From: Mycobacterium sp. D16Q14
GTDB taxonomy: Bacteria > Actinomycetota > Actinomycetes > Mycobacteriales > Mycobacteriaceae
Assembly: GCA_002013415.1 (NCBI GenBank)
Contig: MAEX01000022.1
Location: 25,435 to 89,434, forward strand
Length of the DNA: 64,000 nt
Direction: 5' to 3'
Shown: positions 17,245 to 25,901 of the stretch, piece after piece
Layout: each line of letters starts with the position of its first letter
Position numbering within the stretch: position 1 is the first letter of the stretch
The notes under the pieces: generated by a model
Told to the model about the DNA's origin: nothing
Database searches by the model: none
What the model saw: only the letters and a program-made list of their open reading frames with translations
Program-made: the position numbers and the translations under genes

Positions 17245-17260
17245 TGTGATTTGCCTCACG
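17245..17260. promoter_or_regulatory. CRP-like binding site between fdhF and korA
   Basis: TGTGA-TTTGCC-TCACG matches the CRP consensus TGTGA-N6-TCACA at 9 of 10 fixed positions. It sits in the 330-base divergent region, about 108 bases above the fdhF start and 207 above the korA start. The rest of this gap (17138-17466) holds an AT-rich stretch GTGCAATAATCGG near 17371-17383 that may be the korA -10 region; no other gene is seen. Confidence 0.55.
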
Positions 17261-17466
17261 TCTACTGGCGGGTAGTGAGGTAACGGCACAGGCCAGGCCG
17301 CAGGTGGCGACTCGACACGTGTCAAGTTTCACGCCCGCGGGTATGCCCTCGTCAAGGTCAGCGGTGTGAAAGTGCAATAATCGGTACCGAGAGTGACAGA
17401 AAACTCTGCTGAATGGTGGCGTACGTACCGTCACCGCCAGAGTTCGTCGTGAAAGGTAGGTCACCG

Positions 17467-19374
17467 GTGGGCGACGGAGCCGTATCGGAGAAGCTGGAAA
17501 AGGTCGTCATCCGGTTTGCTGGAGATTCTGGCGACGGTATGCAGCTCACCGGAGACCGATTCACTTCCGAGGCTGCCGTCTTCGGCAATGACCTCGCAAC
17601 CCAGCCGAACTACCCCGCCGAGATCCGGGCCCCTCAGGGCACGCTCCCCGGTGTTTCGTCCTTCCAGATCCAGATTGCCGACTACGACATCCTCACCGCG
17701 GGCGACCGGCCCGATGTGCTGGTGGCGATGAACCCGGCCGCATTCAAGGCCAATATCGGCGATCTGCCGCGCGGTGGCATGGTGATCGCCAACTCGGACG
17801 AGTTCACCAAGCGCAATCTGGCCAAGGTGGGCTACCAGTCCGATCCGCTGGAGCACGACGACATGTCGGACTACGTGGTCTATCAGGTTCCGATGACCAC
17901 GTTGGCGCTGGGCGCTGTCGAGCCCGCCGGGGTCTCGAAGAAAGACGGCGCGCGCACCAAGAACATGTTCGCGTTGGGGCTGTTGTCCTGGATGTACCAC
18001 CGTCCGCTCGAGGGCACCGAGCAGTTCCTGCGTGAGAAGTTCGCGAAGAAGCCCGATGTGGCCGAGGCCAACATCCTGGCGTTCCGGGCGGGCTGGAACT
18101 ACGGCGAAACCACCGAGGCCTTCGGAACCACCTACGAGGTGGCCAAGGCATCGCTTCCTGCCGGTGAGTACCGTCAGGTCTCGGGTAACACGGCGTTGGC
18201 CTATGGCGTTGTCGCCGCGGGCCAGCTTGCAAATACTCAGGTGGTGCTGGGCACCTACCCGATCACCCCGGCATCCGACATCCTGCATGAGCTGAGCAAG
18301 CTCAAGAACTTCGGTGTGCTGACCTTCCAGGCCGAGGACGAAATCGCGGGAATTGGTGCGGCCCTGGGCGCCTCGTTTGGCGGCGCGCTGGGTGTCACCA
18401 GCACCTCCGGCCCCGGTGTGGCGCTCAAGAGCGAGGCGGTGGGGCTTGCGGTGATGACGGAACTGCCGCTGCTGGTGATCGACGTGCAGCGCGGCGGACC
18501 GTCGACAGGTCTGCCGACCAAGACCGAGCAGGCGGACCTGCTGCAGGCCCTGTACGGCCGCAACGGCGAGTCACCCATCGCGGTGCTGGCCCCGCGTTCG
18601 CCCTCGGACTGCTTCGATATCGCCGTCGAGGCGGTGCGCATCGCGCTCACCTACCGGACCCCGGTGATGATTCTGTCCGATGGCGCGATCGCCAACGGTT
18701 CTGAGCCGTGGGCCATCCCGGATATCGCGAGCTACCCGGCGATCGAGCACACCTTCGCCACACCCGATCAGGACTTCGCGCCGTATAACCGCGATCCGGA
18801 GACGCTGGCCCGTCAGTTCGCCGTTCCGGGTACCCCCGGTTTGGAGCACCGCATCGGTGGTCTGGAGAAGGCCAATGGTTCGGGCAACATCTCCTACGAC
18901 CCGGCCAACCACGACCTCATGGTGCGGTTGCGCCAGCTCAAGATCGATGGAATCACCGTGCCGGACTTGGAGGTCGACGATCCGACCGGTGATGCGCAAC
19001 TGCTGATGATCGGGTGGGGCAGCTCCTACGGCCCCATCGGTGAGGCATGCCGTCGCGCCCGCCGTAAGGGACTCAAGGTGGCTCACGCCCACCTGCGCCA
19101 TCTCAACCCGTTCCCGACGAACCTGGGTGAGGTGTTGCGCAAGTACCCGAAGGTCGTTGCGCCGGAGATGAACCTCGGACAGCTGTCGCTGCTGCTGCGC
19201 GGCAAGTTCCTGGTGGATGTGCAGTCGGTGACGAAGGTGCAGGGCATGGCCTTCCTCGCCGATGAGGTGGAAGAAATCATCGATGCGGCCCTGGATGGGT
19301 CGCTCGCCGAAATGGAAAGTCAGAAGGCTATTCTCGCGCGTGAATCCGCGGTGGCCGTAGGGGATCGAGCATGA
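17467..19374 (+). CDS. korA: 2-oxoglutarate:ferredoxin oxidoreductase, alpha (fused gamma-alpha) subunit
   Basis: With KorB it converts 2-oxoglutarate and CoA to succinyl-CoA while reducing ferredoxin, an alternative to the 2-oxoglutarate dehydrogenase step. The N-terminal third (VVIRFAGDSGDGMQLTGDRF) is the gamma domain; the rest is the alpha domain with GTYPITPASDILHELS and FQAEDEIAGIGAALGASFGGALGVTSTSGPG. GTG 17467 is chosen because AAAGGTAGG lies about 6-7 bases ahead and the product then begins MGDGAVSEKLEKVV like the M. tuberculosis protein; ATG 17413 is an in-frame alternative. It overlaps korB by 4 bases. The oxygen-tolerant mycobacterial enzyme works with beta-oxidation and CO2-dependent growth. 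Confidence 0.95.
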   Translation: MGDGAVSEKLEKVVIRFAGDSGDGMQLTGDRFTSEAAVFGNDLATQPNYPAEIRAPQGTLPGVSSFQIQIADYDILTAGDRPDVLVAMNPAAFKANIGDLPRGGMVIANSDEFTKRNLAKVGYQSDPLEHDDMSDYVVYQVPMTTLALGAVEPAGVSKKDGARTKNMFALGLLSWMYHRPLEGTEQFLREKFAKKPDVAEANILAFRAGWNYGETTEAFGTTYEVAKASLPAGEYRQVSGNTALAYGVVAAGQLANTQVVLGTYPITPASDILHELSKLKNFGVLTFQAEDEIAGIGAALGASFGGALGVTSTSGPGVALKSEAVGLAVMTELPLLVIDVQRGGPSTGLPTKTEQADLLQALYGRNGESPIAVLAPRSPSDCFDIAVEAVRIALTYRTPVMILSDGAIANGSEPWAIPDIASYPAIEHTFATPDQDFAPYNRDPETLARQFAVPGTPGLEHRIGGLEKANGSGNISYDPANHDLMVRLRQLKIDGITVPDLEVDDPTGDAQLLMIGWGSSYGPIGEACRRARRKGLKVAHAHLRHLNPFPTNLGEVLRKYPKVVAPEMNLGQLSLLLRGKFLVDVQSVTKVQGMAFLADEVEEIIDAALDGSLAEMESQKAILARESAVAVGDRA

Positions 19375-20459
19375 CCGACGTACTCAATGGAACTGGCAGC
19401 CTCAACGGTTTGGAGCTTGGCCTGACTGCCAATGCTCTGGTACCGACCACCGATGTGGAGCAGAAGTCGAAGGACTTCACCTCCGATCAAGAGGTGCGCT
19501 GGTGCCCGGGTTGCGGTGACTACGTCATCCTCAACACCATCCGCGGCTTCCTGCCCGAGCTTGGCCTCAAGCGTGAGAACATCGTGTTCATCAGTGGTAT
19601 CGGCTGCTCCAGCCGGTTCCCGTACTACCTGGACACCTACGGCATGCACTCGATCCATGGGCGCGCACCGGCCATCGCGACCGGCCTGGCGCTAGCTCGC
19701 GAGGACCTTTCGGTGTGGGTGGTGACCGGTGACGGTGACGCCCTCTCCATCGGTGGTAACCACCTGATCCACACCCTGCGCCGCAACGTGAACCTGACAA
19801 TCCTGTTGTTCAACAACCGGATCTACGGCCTCACCAAGGGGCAGTACTCGCCGACCTCCGAGACCGGCAAGGTCACTAAGTCGACCCCGATGGGGTCGCT
19901 GGACTACCCGTTCAACCCAGTGTCTCTGGCGCTGGGTGCCGAGGCCACGTTCGTTGGGCGAGCCCTGGACTCGGACAAGAAAGGCCTCTCGGAGGTGCTG
20001 CGCGCCGCAGCCGCCCACCGCGGTTCGGCACTCGTGGAGATCTTGCAGGACTGCCCGATCTTCAACGACGGGTCTTTCGACCTATTGCGCAAGGAAGGCG
20101 CCGAGCAGCGCGTCATCAACGTGAGCCACGGCCAGCCGATCACCTTCGGCGCCGAGGGCGAACTCTGCGTCGTCCGTTCGGGTTTCGGTCTTGAAGTGGC
20201 CAAGACCGTGGATGTGAAGGCAGAGGACATCGTGGTGCACGACGCGCATACGGATGATCCCGCTTACGCCTTCGCGCTGTCGCGGTTGTCCGAGCAGGAC
20301 CTTGAGCACACCGTGATGGGCGTGTTCCGCAGCGTGCAGCGTGCGACCTATGACGATCTGGCCCGTGAGCAGTTGACCGCTGCCGCGGCCGCTAAGCCGA
20401 GTGACACCGCAGCGTTACAGGCGCTGCTGACCGGCCGGGACACCTGGACCGTCAGCTAG
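19371..20459 (+). CDS. korB: 2-oxoglutarate:ferredoxin oxidoreductase, beta subunit
   Basis: Catalytic thiamine-diphosphate subunit of 362 residues. CPGCGD (Cys45, Cys48) and GIGCSS (Cys79) are candidate [4Fe-4S] ligands; TGDGDALSIGGNH near 119-131 is the Mg-thiamine-diphosphate motif. The ATGA overlap with korA couples the two subunits at equal amounts. No ferredoxin gene is adjacent, so the electron acceptor is encoded elsewhere. Confidence 0.96.
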   Translation: MTDVLNGTGSLNGLELGLTANALVPTTDVEQKSKDFTSDQEVRWCPGCGDYVILNTIRGFLPELGLKRENIVFISGIGCSSRFPYYLDTYGMHSIHGRAPAIATGLALAREDLSVWVVTGDGDALSIGGNHLIHTLRRNVNLTILLFNNRIYGLTKGQYSPTSETGKVTKSTPMGSLDYPFNPVSLALGAEATFVGRALDSDKKGLSEVLRAAAAHRGSALVEILQDCPIFNDGSFDLLRKEGAEQRVINVSHGQPITFGAEGELCVVRSGFGLEVAKTVDVKAEDIVVHDAHTDDPAYAFALSRLSEQDLEHTVMGVFRSVQRATYDDLAREQLTAAAAAKPSDTAALQALLTGRDTWTVS

Positions 20460-20519
20460 GCCGAGCCGGGTATTCGGACGCTTCGGCGTCTCCTCGCGCG
20501 CGATGTGCGGTCGCTCTCG

Positions 20520-20525
20520 TAGGAT
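20520..20525 (+). promoter_or_regulatory. Putative -10 element for the small exported protein gene
   Basis: TAGGAT preceded by CTCTCG fits the SigA -10 pattern TANNNT and lies 77 bases before the GTG at 20603, giving a leader of about 70 bases. A matching -35 is not evident. Confidence 0.35.
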
Positions 20526-20602
20526 GCAGGGACGTTGATGCTTCCGGGCCACAGCCGGTGCGGGACACAACCTTCATGCCCTAGATACGAGGTGAGAAGG
20601 CC

Positions 20603-20911
20603 GTGAGGCAGTCGCTGATTGCGGTAGCAACAGTTGTGGCGATGATCGGTGTCTCGTTGGGTGGTGCAGATACGGCTGCGGCTGCCCCGGGGGCCGACAA
20701 CGCCAACGATGTCATCAACGAGCTCAAGGCCAATGGGTATCGGGTGATCATCACCAAGAGCGGGGGTGGCGACATGAGCAAGTGCACAGTCACCTCGGTG
20801 GAAAAGCAGTCCCCGGTGACGGATGTGGGTGCGGGGCGCGATGCGCAGAACTATCCGACTACCGTCCCGGTGACCTCACGCAAGATCGCGGTAGTCGCAC
20901 TGCGCTGCTGA
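20603..20911 (+). CDS. Small exported protein, conserved in mycobacteria
   Basis: A 102-residue precursor with a classical signal peptide (LIAVATVVAMIGVSLGGADTAAAAPG, cleavage likely after AAA) and a mature part of about 75 residues. The mature part has two cysteines (SKCTVTSV and the terminal LRC), probably disulfide bonded, with GYRVIITKSGG and VTSRKIAVVAL as likely beta strands. GTG 20603 follows GAGAAGG. The short, two-cysteine exported fold is typical of mycobacterial culture-filtrate proteins of unknown role. It stands alone between korB and the long rpf leader. Confidence 0.75.
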   Translation: MRQSLIAVATVVAMIGVSLGGADTAAAAPGADNANDVINELKANGYRVIITKSGGGDMSKCTVTSVEKQSPVTDVGAGRDAQNYPTTVPVTSRKIAVVALRC

Positions 20912-21262
20912 CCGAAGTTCTGAAGAGCCTTCTACCGCAAATAAGTTCTGTGCGGCAACCGGAAAACGTCATCGGTGCGCCCCTTGTATCGCGTACGGCG
21001 CTCGCGCGCTGCCCTTTCCGTGTGTGATCGGCGAATCGGTCTGTGTGCCAACTTTTTTCGCTCGAAATGCTTAAGGCGACGCGGAATGGTCACATTGTTT
21101 CTCCGTCAATAATGTGTCGCGACTGATAATTGGCAAATAGTGTTGCGTCTGATGTCAGAGTTAATAGAGTGAACTTGTCAATTCGCCGCGCCGTGTGTTA
21201 TTGAAGTTCCTATTGTTACTTGAGTGATTTGCCGCAATCGTGGCCGGGCTCACAAATTCAGC

Positions 21263-21276
21263 GTGATCTAACTCAC
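21263..21276. promoter_or_regulatory. CRP-like binding site upstream of rpf
   Basis: GTGA-TCTAAC-TCAC has both core half-sites of the CRP consensus with the correct 6-base spacer; the outer T and A are not matched. It is 400 bases above the rpf ATG, inside the AT-rich block. In M. tuberculosis, Rv3676 (CRP) is known to control rpfA, so an rpf target is plausible. Confidence 0.5.
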
Positions 21277-21617
21277 TTATCACAGGTAGGGCCAACTTTA
21301 AGAGAACCTGAGAATTTCCTAAGTGACCTGGGGTTAGTCGCTGAAGATTAGCTCTGTAATCGTTTCGTTATTGGTTTGGAATGTGCGTGTCGCGAGATGA
21401 CTTTCGCTGAGTGGTTCCGTACGGTCCGACACGTCAACAAATCGGAGCAAAACTCCGAACCGTGAACCCTGTGTGCAAATGGGGCCAGGAACGCTGCGAG
21501 GCGGTCTGGCCGCCGGCCACCACAAGCCGGTGAGGCGGCAGCCGCCTCCCTTGTCGCGCCCGACCGAGACGGCGCGATCCGACGACGATGTCCACCTCGC
21601 CTGGAGGTGTGCCTGAA

Positions 21618-21641
21618 CCCGCCGCGGTATCCGCAAGCGGG
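21618..21641 (+). promoter_or_regulatory. Nested hairpin in the rpf leader
   Basis: Outer arms CCCGC (21618-21622) and GCGGG (21637-21641) enclose an inner stem GCGG-TAT-CCGC (21624-21634). It ends 34 bases before the rpf start and 22 before its Shine-Dalgarno GAGAGGA. It could tune translation. It does not match the c-di-AMP riboswitch core known upstream of some actinobacterial rpf genes. Confidence 0.4.
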
Positions 21642-21675
21642 TGGTGTTCGGTGCGTGCCCGGCGAGAGGAACGAC

Positions 21676-21996
21676 ATGAATTACATCCGCAGAACGCTTA
21701 CCGCAGCAGCCATCACCGGCGCGCTTGTCGCGGCTCCGATGGCGCTGGCTGGAACAGCGAGTGCGGATCCGGTCAACTGGGATGCCATCGCGAACTGCGA
21801 GTCCGGTGGCAACTGGGGAATCAACACCGGAAACGGCTATTACGGCGGTCTGCAGTTCAACATGGGCACCTGGCGCTCCAACGGCGGCTCCGGCTCCCCG
21901 CACCTTGCCTCGCGCGAGGAGCAGATCCGGATCGCCGAGAACGTGCTGGCCCGGCAGGGTATCGGCGCATGGCCCGTCTGCGGACGGCGCGGCTAG
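21676..21996 (+). CDS. rpfE: Resuscitation-promoting factor, short secreted form (RpfE-like)
   Basis: Secreted peptidoglycan-cleaving enzyme that helps dormant cells resume growth. The precursor is 106 residues: a signal peptide with an ASA cleavage site before DPVNW, then the roughly 75-residue Rpf domain, which is lysozyme-like. The catalytic Glu42 lies in NCESGGNW; Cys41 and the Cys in WPVCGRRG probably form the family disulfide. No Pro/Ala linker or LysM domain is present, so it is a minimal Rpf. The order korB-rpfE-valS agrees with M. tuberculosis. ATG 21676 has GAGAGGA just ahead; a longer frame from 21607 lacks a signal-peptide start. Confidence 0.92.
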   Translation: MNYIRRTLTAAAITGALVAAPMALAGTASADPVNWDAIANCESGGNWGINTGNGYYGGLQFNMGTWRSNGGSGSPHLASREEQIRIAENVLARQGIGAWPVCGRRG

Positions 21997-22022
21997 ACCC
22001 GAGAACCACGGCTCTACCTCAG

Positions 22023-22063
22023 ACAAGCCACCAGGGGCGATGACGTTCCCCTTGGTGGCTTGT
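22023..22063 (+). terminator. Stem-loop terminator after rpf
   Basis: ACAAGCCACCA-GGGG pairs with CCCC-T-TGGTGGCTTGT (one bulged T) around a 10-base loop; a short T-rich stretch follows. It lies 27 bases after the rpf stop and just before the mobA promoter. Confidence 0.8.
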
Positions 22064-22089
22064 GTGGTTTCTGTGCGTACCTTTCTTTC

Positions 22090-22656
22090 ATGGACCAACT
22101 CGCGGCAGTCGTGCTCACCGGCGGTGCGTCGCGCCGCATGGGGCGCGATAAGGCGGCCATCCGCTGGGGCGGGCAGACATTGGTCCAACGCATGGTGCGG
22201 ACGGCGAGCTCACGGTGCGCACCGGTGATCGTGGTGCGCGCGCCCGGGCAGGACATCGGGGATCTGCAGGCGGTCATCGTGGATGACCGTGAACCCGGCC
22301 AGGGGCCACTGGTGGCGCTGGGGCAGGGGCTACGGGCCGCCGGGGACCGGGGGGCTGGCAGAGCCTTCGTCTGCGCCGTCGACATGCCCCTGGCCTGTGC
22401 GGCACTTATCGAGGAACTCGCGACCAGCAGCGGCCGCATCGTCTTGGCCAACGTCGCCGGCCGGGATCACTACCTGGCCGCACTCTATGACGTAGGCCTA
22501 TGCGAAGCCATTGATGAGTTGACCTCAGCGGGGGAACGTCGGATCGGCGCACTGATTGAGCGCGTTGGTGCGCAACGAATTTCGATATCCGACCCGACAT
22601 GGGTCGTGAACGTGAACACAGAGGCGGATCTGAACGCCTTGCCACCTCTACCCTGA
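22090..22656 (+). CDS. mobA: Molybdenum cofactor guanylyltransferase
   Basis: Joins GMP to Mo-molybdopterin to make the guanine dinucleotide form used by enzymes such as FdhF. The nucleotide-binding signature is LTGGASRRMGRDKA at residues 10-23; CAVDMPLA is the metal-binding Asp region. Length is 188 residues. -10-like TACCTT (22078-22083) ends 6 bases before the ATG, implying a leaderless mRNA. The YibE/F gene starts 5 bases after the stop. Its position near fdhF-fdhD and korAB fits a metabolic theme; bisPGD enzymes elsewhere will also need it. Confidence 0.92.
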   Translation: MDQLAAVVLTGGASRRMGRDKAAIRWGGQTLVQRMVRTASSRCAPVIVVRAPGQDIGDLQAVIVDDREPGQGPLVALGQGLRAAGDRGAGRAFVCAVDMPLACAALIEELATSSGRIVLANVAGRDHYLAALYDVGLCEAIDELTSAGERRIGALIERVGAQRISISDPTWVVNVNTEADLNALPPLP

Positions 22657-22661
22657 CAGGC

Positions 22662-23921
22662 GTGTCGCATTCTCATAGTCATTCCCACGCGATGCCGACG
22701 GGTCCGGCACCTCTTGGATCCAACGCCGCCCGGATCGTGGTGGGTCTGCTCGCCGCGATGGGGGTCGCTGTCCTTATCGGGCTGGTGACGTTGTGGCCCG
22801 AGCACCGCACCGCGGACATTCCGCTGCCGTACCAAAACGCCCACGGTGGCGCGGTAACCACGGAGTCGGGCACGGTGCTGTCGACGCGCCTCGGCGAATG
22901 CGGCAGCCCGTCGACCGGGCAGGTGCTCACCGCCGATCCCGCGGCGGGGCAGACCCCCGAATCGTCCTGTGCGCTTGACCTCATCGCCATTACCTCCGGC
23001 CCCAACTCGGGGGCCAAGACTCAGCTGGAGTTCACTTCCGGTGGCGGGCAACCGACTCTCGCTGCCGGAGAACACATCCGGATCACCAGACAGGTCGATA
23101 CGCAGGGCGCCACCACCTACAGCTTCTACGACTACGAACGCACCTGGCCGTTGGTCGCGGTCGCCGCGGCGTTCGCGATAGTCATCTGTCTGGTGGCGCG
23201 CTGGCGTGGATTGCGTGCACTAGTGGGTATTTTGGTGGCCTTCCTGGTGCTGGCGGTCTTCCTGCTTCCGGCACTACGCGACGGCGGCCCCGCGCTACCG
23301 CTGGCACTGATCGCGTCGGCCACGATCCTGTTCGTCGTCATCTACCTTGCCCACGGGGTCAGCATGCGCACCAGCGCGGCGCTGCTGGGCACGCTCACGG
23401 CGATGCTTTTCGCCGCGGGACTGTCCTGGGCGGTCATCGAGGTGACGCACCTGACGGGCCTGTCCGACGAGCAGAACAATGAAGTCGCCGCGTACATGGG
23501 GGGAGTGTCGATATCCGGGCTGCTGCTGGCCGGGTTCATCATCGGATCGCTCGGTGTTCTCAACGATGTGACCGTCACGCAGGCGTCAACGGTGTTCGAA
23601 CTGGCAGAGCTGGGCGATGGCTCCACGCGTAAGGACGTGTTCCTGGGCGCCATGCGGGTAGGGCGCGATCACATCGCCAGCACGGTCTACACGCTCGTGC
23701 TGGCGTACGCGGGGAACTCGCTACCGCTCATGCTGCTGTTCAGCGTCGCCAACCGCTCCCTCGGTGACGTGCTGACAAGCGAAGGTGTGGCGATCGAGAT
23801 CGCCCGGTCCGCGGTGGGCGGTATCGCACTGGTGCTCTCGGTTCCCCTGACGACGGCCATCGCGGCGGCCCTGGCGACACCCCGTCAAGCGCGTGTCGCC
23901 GAAGGCGGGCACGCGGCCTAG
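22662..23921 (+). CDS. YibE/F-like polytopic membrane protein
   Basis: A 419-residue protein. It opens with a His-rich HSHSHSHAM segment, then a first membrane helix, an external domain of about 110 residues with paired cysteines (GECGSP, ESSCALD), and a C-terminal bundle of about seven membrane helices with GVLNDVTVTQASTVFELAE and GRDHIASTVYTLVLAYAGNSLPL, both hallmarks of the YibE/F family (PF07907). GTG 22662 starts 5 bases after mobA. The family is uncharacterised; in Firmicutes some members are called transport-related. The N-terminal His repeat might bind metal, which is speculative. It overlaps the converging VOC gene by 4 bases. Confidence 0.85.
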   Translation: MSHSHSHSHAMPTGPAPLGSNAARIVVGLLAAMGVAVLIGLVTLWPEHRTADIPLPYQNAHGGAVTTESGTVLSTRLGECGSPSTGQVLTADPAAGQTPESSCALDLIAITSGPNSGAKTQLEFTSGGGQPTLAAGEHIRITRQVDTQGATTYSFYDYERTWPLVAVAAAFAIVICLVARWRGLRALVGILVAFLVLAVFLLPALRDGGPALPLALIASATILFVVIYLAHGVSMRTSAALLGTLTAMLFAAGLSWAVIEVTHLTGLSDEQNNEVAAYMGGVSISGLLLAGFIIGSLGVLNDVTVTQASTVFELAELGDGSTRKDVFLGAMRVGRDHIASTVYTLVLAYAGNSLPLMLLFSVANRSLGDVLTSEGVAIEIARSAVGGIALVLSVPLTTAIAAALATPRQARVAEGGHAA

Positions 23922-24610
23922 CCGAAGGCGCAGAACTCGTTTCCGTCTGGGTCGGTCAGCACGGTCCAGCGGATATCGGTATCGGGGCCGCGGAGTGCGC
24001 GGGCACCGTCGTGTACCAATTCGGCGGCGTCGGCGCGCACATCCCAGTGCCAGCGGTTCTTCACCACGCGCTCGTCGCCAACCCGGACGAATTTCCAGAT
24101 CAGGTCACCCCATCCGGCGCCATCGCGCAGCCACCGCAGGGTGCCGTCGGGGCCGCGAGTAAGTGTGCCGCCGACGAGACCCTGCCACCACCGGGCGATT
24201 TCCACCGGTCTATCGCTATCGGTGCACACTGCGAAGAGGCTTGCGGGCGTGTCGCTTTCGAGATGGGGATCGAGGAACGCGCAAAACTCGTTGCCCTCGA
24301 CGTCGGCCATCACGACCCAATCAGGTTCGGCTGTCAGTACCGTCGCGCCCAGCGCGGTGAGGTCCTCTGGGGTACGCGCATAGAGGTCGAAGTGCACACG
24401 GTTCTTGACGGACTTGGCCTCCGGGACGCGATTGACCCAGATGTCGACACCCTTGCCGCGCCGGATCAGGGCCTCGCCGGCCTCGTCGATATCGATCTCG
24501 CCGCCGATGGCCGAGGCCCAGAACTTGGCCACGGGCACCGGCAGTATCGCGTCGATGCAGAAGTCCTTGAGACTGGCGCTGGGCGCGGGCTCCGGCCCGG
24601 GAAGGGACAC
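23918..24610 (-). CDS. Two-domain VOC (glyoxalase-like) protein
   Basis: A 230-residue protein built from two glyoxalase/bleomycin-resistance-type halves. Each half ends in a matching motif: DVEGNEFCAFLDPH in the first and DPDGNEFCAFG in the second. KNRVHFDLYAR and KNRWHWDVRAD are the corresponding strand-His positions. The double repeat is the Glyoxalase_6 arrangement common in actinobacteria, where metal binding is often lost. It lies 9 bases downstream of the flavin monooxygenase gene and is probably co-expressed, suggesting shared processing of a small aromatic or polyketide substrate. No substrate can be named. Confidence 0.8.
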   Translation of the reverse strand: MSLPGPEPAPSASLKDFCIDAILPVPVAKFWASAIGGEIDIDEAGEALIRRGKGVDIWVNRVPEAKSVKNRVHFDLYARTPEDLTALGATVLTAEPDWVVMADVEGNEFCAFLDPHLESDTPASLFAVCTDSDRPVEIARWWQGLVGGTLTRGPDGTLRWLRDGAGWGDLIWKFVRVGDERVVKNRWHWDVRADAAELVHDGARALRGPDTDIRWTVLTDPDGNEFCAFG

Positions 24611-24619
24611 GAGGAGATC

Positions 24620-25774
24620 CTAGGGGTGAACCGCTATGTCGCACGCGTCGTATCCGGCAATGCCCCGGAGCTGCCGCCAGAACAACGAGGCCGGTAGTCG
24701 GCCCGAAGCGCGTACCAGCAGCCCGCCCAACGCCGCAGGCCGTGCAAAGGTCGCGTGCCCGATCTGGCGACTTCGATGGACCACCACCCGGGTGCGGGGC
24801 TTTCGGCGGCGCGCGTACTCGCGGAAAGCGCTTGGCAGAGAGGAACGTTCGGATATCGTGGCGCCCAGTACCGCGGCATCCTCGAGCGACTGACATCCGC
24901 CCTGGCCCAGGTGTGGCCGCATCGGATGCGCGGCGTCACCGACCAGTACCACCCGACCGCCGGTGATCCGGCGCAGACGTCCGCGGTCGTAGATATCGCC
25001 GCGGAGCACCGATGACTCGTCGCTCTGGCTCAACAGGTCGGGTATGGGTTCCGCCCACTCGCTGAACTTCCTTGCCAAGTAGTCGATTTCGCCGTCAGAT
25101 GCGCGTTGTGCCTCGTGGGACCGCTCGCCGGCGAACCAGTAGGTGCGGCCGCCAGACATGGGCAGGTGGCCGAATTCGATCCCCGGTCCCACGGTGACCC
25201 CGGCCAGCTCATCCGGAATCGCAACGTTGGATATCCCGCGCCACGCGGTATATCCGGAGTATCGGAACGAGAGCGGTCCATTGAGATACTGGGCGGCCAG
25301 CGATCCGATCCCGTCCGCTCCGATGACCGCGGCGGCGGTGAGCGACACACCGTCGGACAGCTCGACGGAGGTGCCGTGCAGCCCATCTCGGACGTTGCTC
25401 ACTCGGGCGCCGTAGCGCACGGTTCCCGGTGCGAGCCGGGCGACCAGAATCGCCAGGAGTTGATTGCGTTCGGTGACCGCGACAGGTTCGCCCACTACCT
25501 TGGTGAGTTGTCCGTTCGGCGGTTCCCGCAGTATTCGCCCGTCGTGCCAGCGCACCATGCCGGCCTCCACACGTGCGCTGGCATCACGCACATCGTCGCC
25601 GACACCGAGAGCGTCGCATGCCGCTAATGCATTGGGCCACAAGGTAATCGCGTAGCCAGCGGAAGTGCCGTCCCGGTCGTCGAGAACGACGGCATCACGT
25701 CCTGACTGTTGTAACGCGACTGCGGTGGCCAGGCCGGCGATACCGGCACCAACCACGACGATGTGGCCGCTCAT
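24620..25774 (-). CDS. FAD-dependent monooxygenase, group A (PHBH fold)
   Basis: A 384-residue flavoprotein hydroxylase. Dinucleotide-binding GAGIAGLATAVALQQSG is at the N terminus; the middle DG motif (VIGADGIGS) and the FAD-ribityl GD motif (VLVGDAAHPMRPHLGQGG) are both present, the diagnostic trio of NAD(P)H-dependent aromatic hydroxylases and related epoxidases. -10-like TAACGT (25786-25781, minus strand) ends 6 bases before the ATG, so the mRNA is probably leaderless. It forms an operon with the VOC protein downstream. The substrate is unknown. Confidence 0.85.
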   Translation of the reverse strand: MSGHIVVVGAGIAGLATAVALQQSGRDAVVLDDRDGTSAGYAITLWPNALAACDALGVGDDVRDASARVEAGMVRWHDGRILREPPNGQLTKVVGEPVAVTERNQLLAILVARLAPGTVRYGARVSNVRDGLHGTSVELSDGVSLTAAAVIGADGIGSLAAQYLNGPLSFRYSGYTAWRGISNVAIPDELAGVTVGPGIEFGHLPMSGGRTYWFAGERSHEAQRASDGEIDYLARKFSEWAEPIPDLLSQSDESSVLRGDIYDRGRLRRITGGRVVLVGDAAHPMRPHLGQGGCQSLEDAAVLGATISERSSLPSAFREYARRRKPRTRVVVHRSRQIGHATFARPAALGGLLVRASGRLPASLFWRQLRGIAGYDACDIAVHP

Positions 25775-25901
25775 AGCTTGACGTTATGGGTGGACCCCAC
25801 AGGGGTAAAGGGTCTGAGGTTGTGATGTTCGGCATTCGTTCACTCGGGGCTGATCTGCTTGGCTAAGGTTTACCAAACCCCAGTTATCTAGGAGGAGACC
25901 C

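Larger units (their letters stand above)
20912..21675. other. 764-base gene-free AT-rich regulatory region upstream of rpf
   Basis: No coding frame on either strand looks real here. From about 21040 to 21400 the sequence is much richer in A and T than anything else nearby. It contains a CRP-like site (21263-21276) and several TA-rich -10-like words. The final 280 bases return to high GC and form the apparent rpf leader, with a nested hairpin at 21618-21641. Either a long 5' untranslated region or an unrecognised small RNA could account for its length. Confidence 0.6.

Noticed and set aside
21540..21675. c-di-AMP (ydaO-type) riboswitch in the rpf leader
   Set aside because: Known upstream of some actinobacterial rpf genes, but the conserved core words are not found; only a simple nested hairpin is visible.
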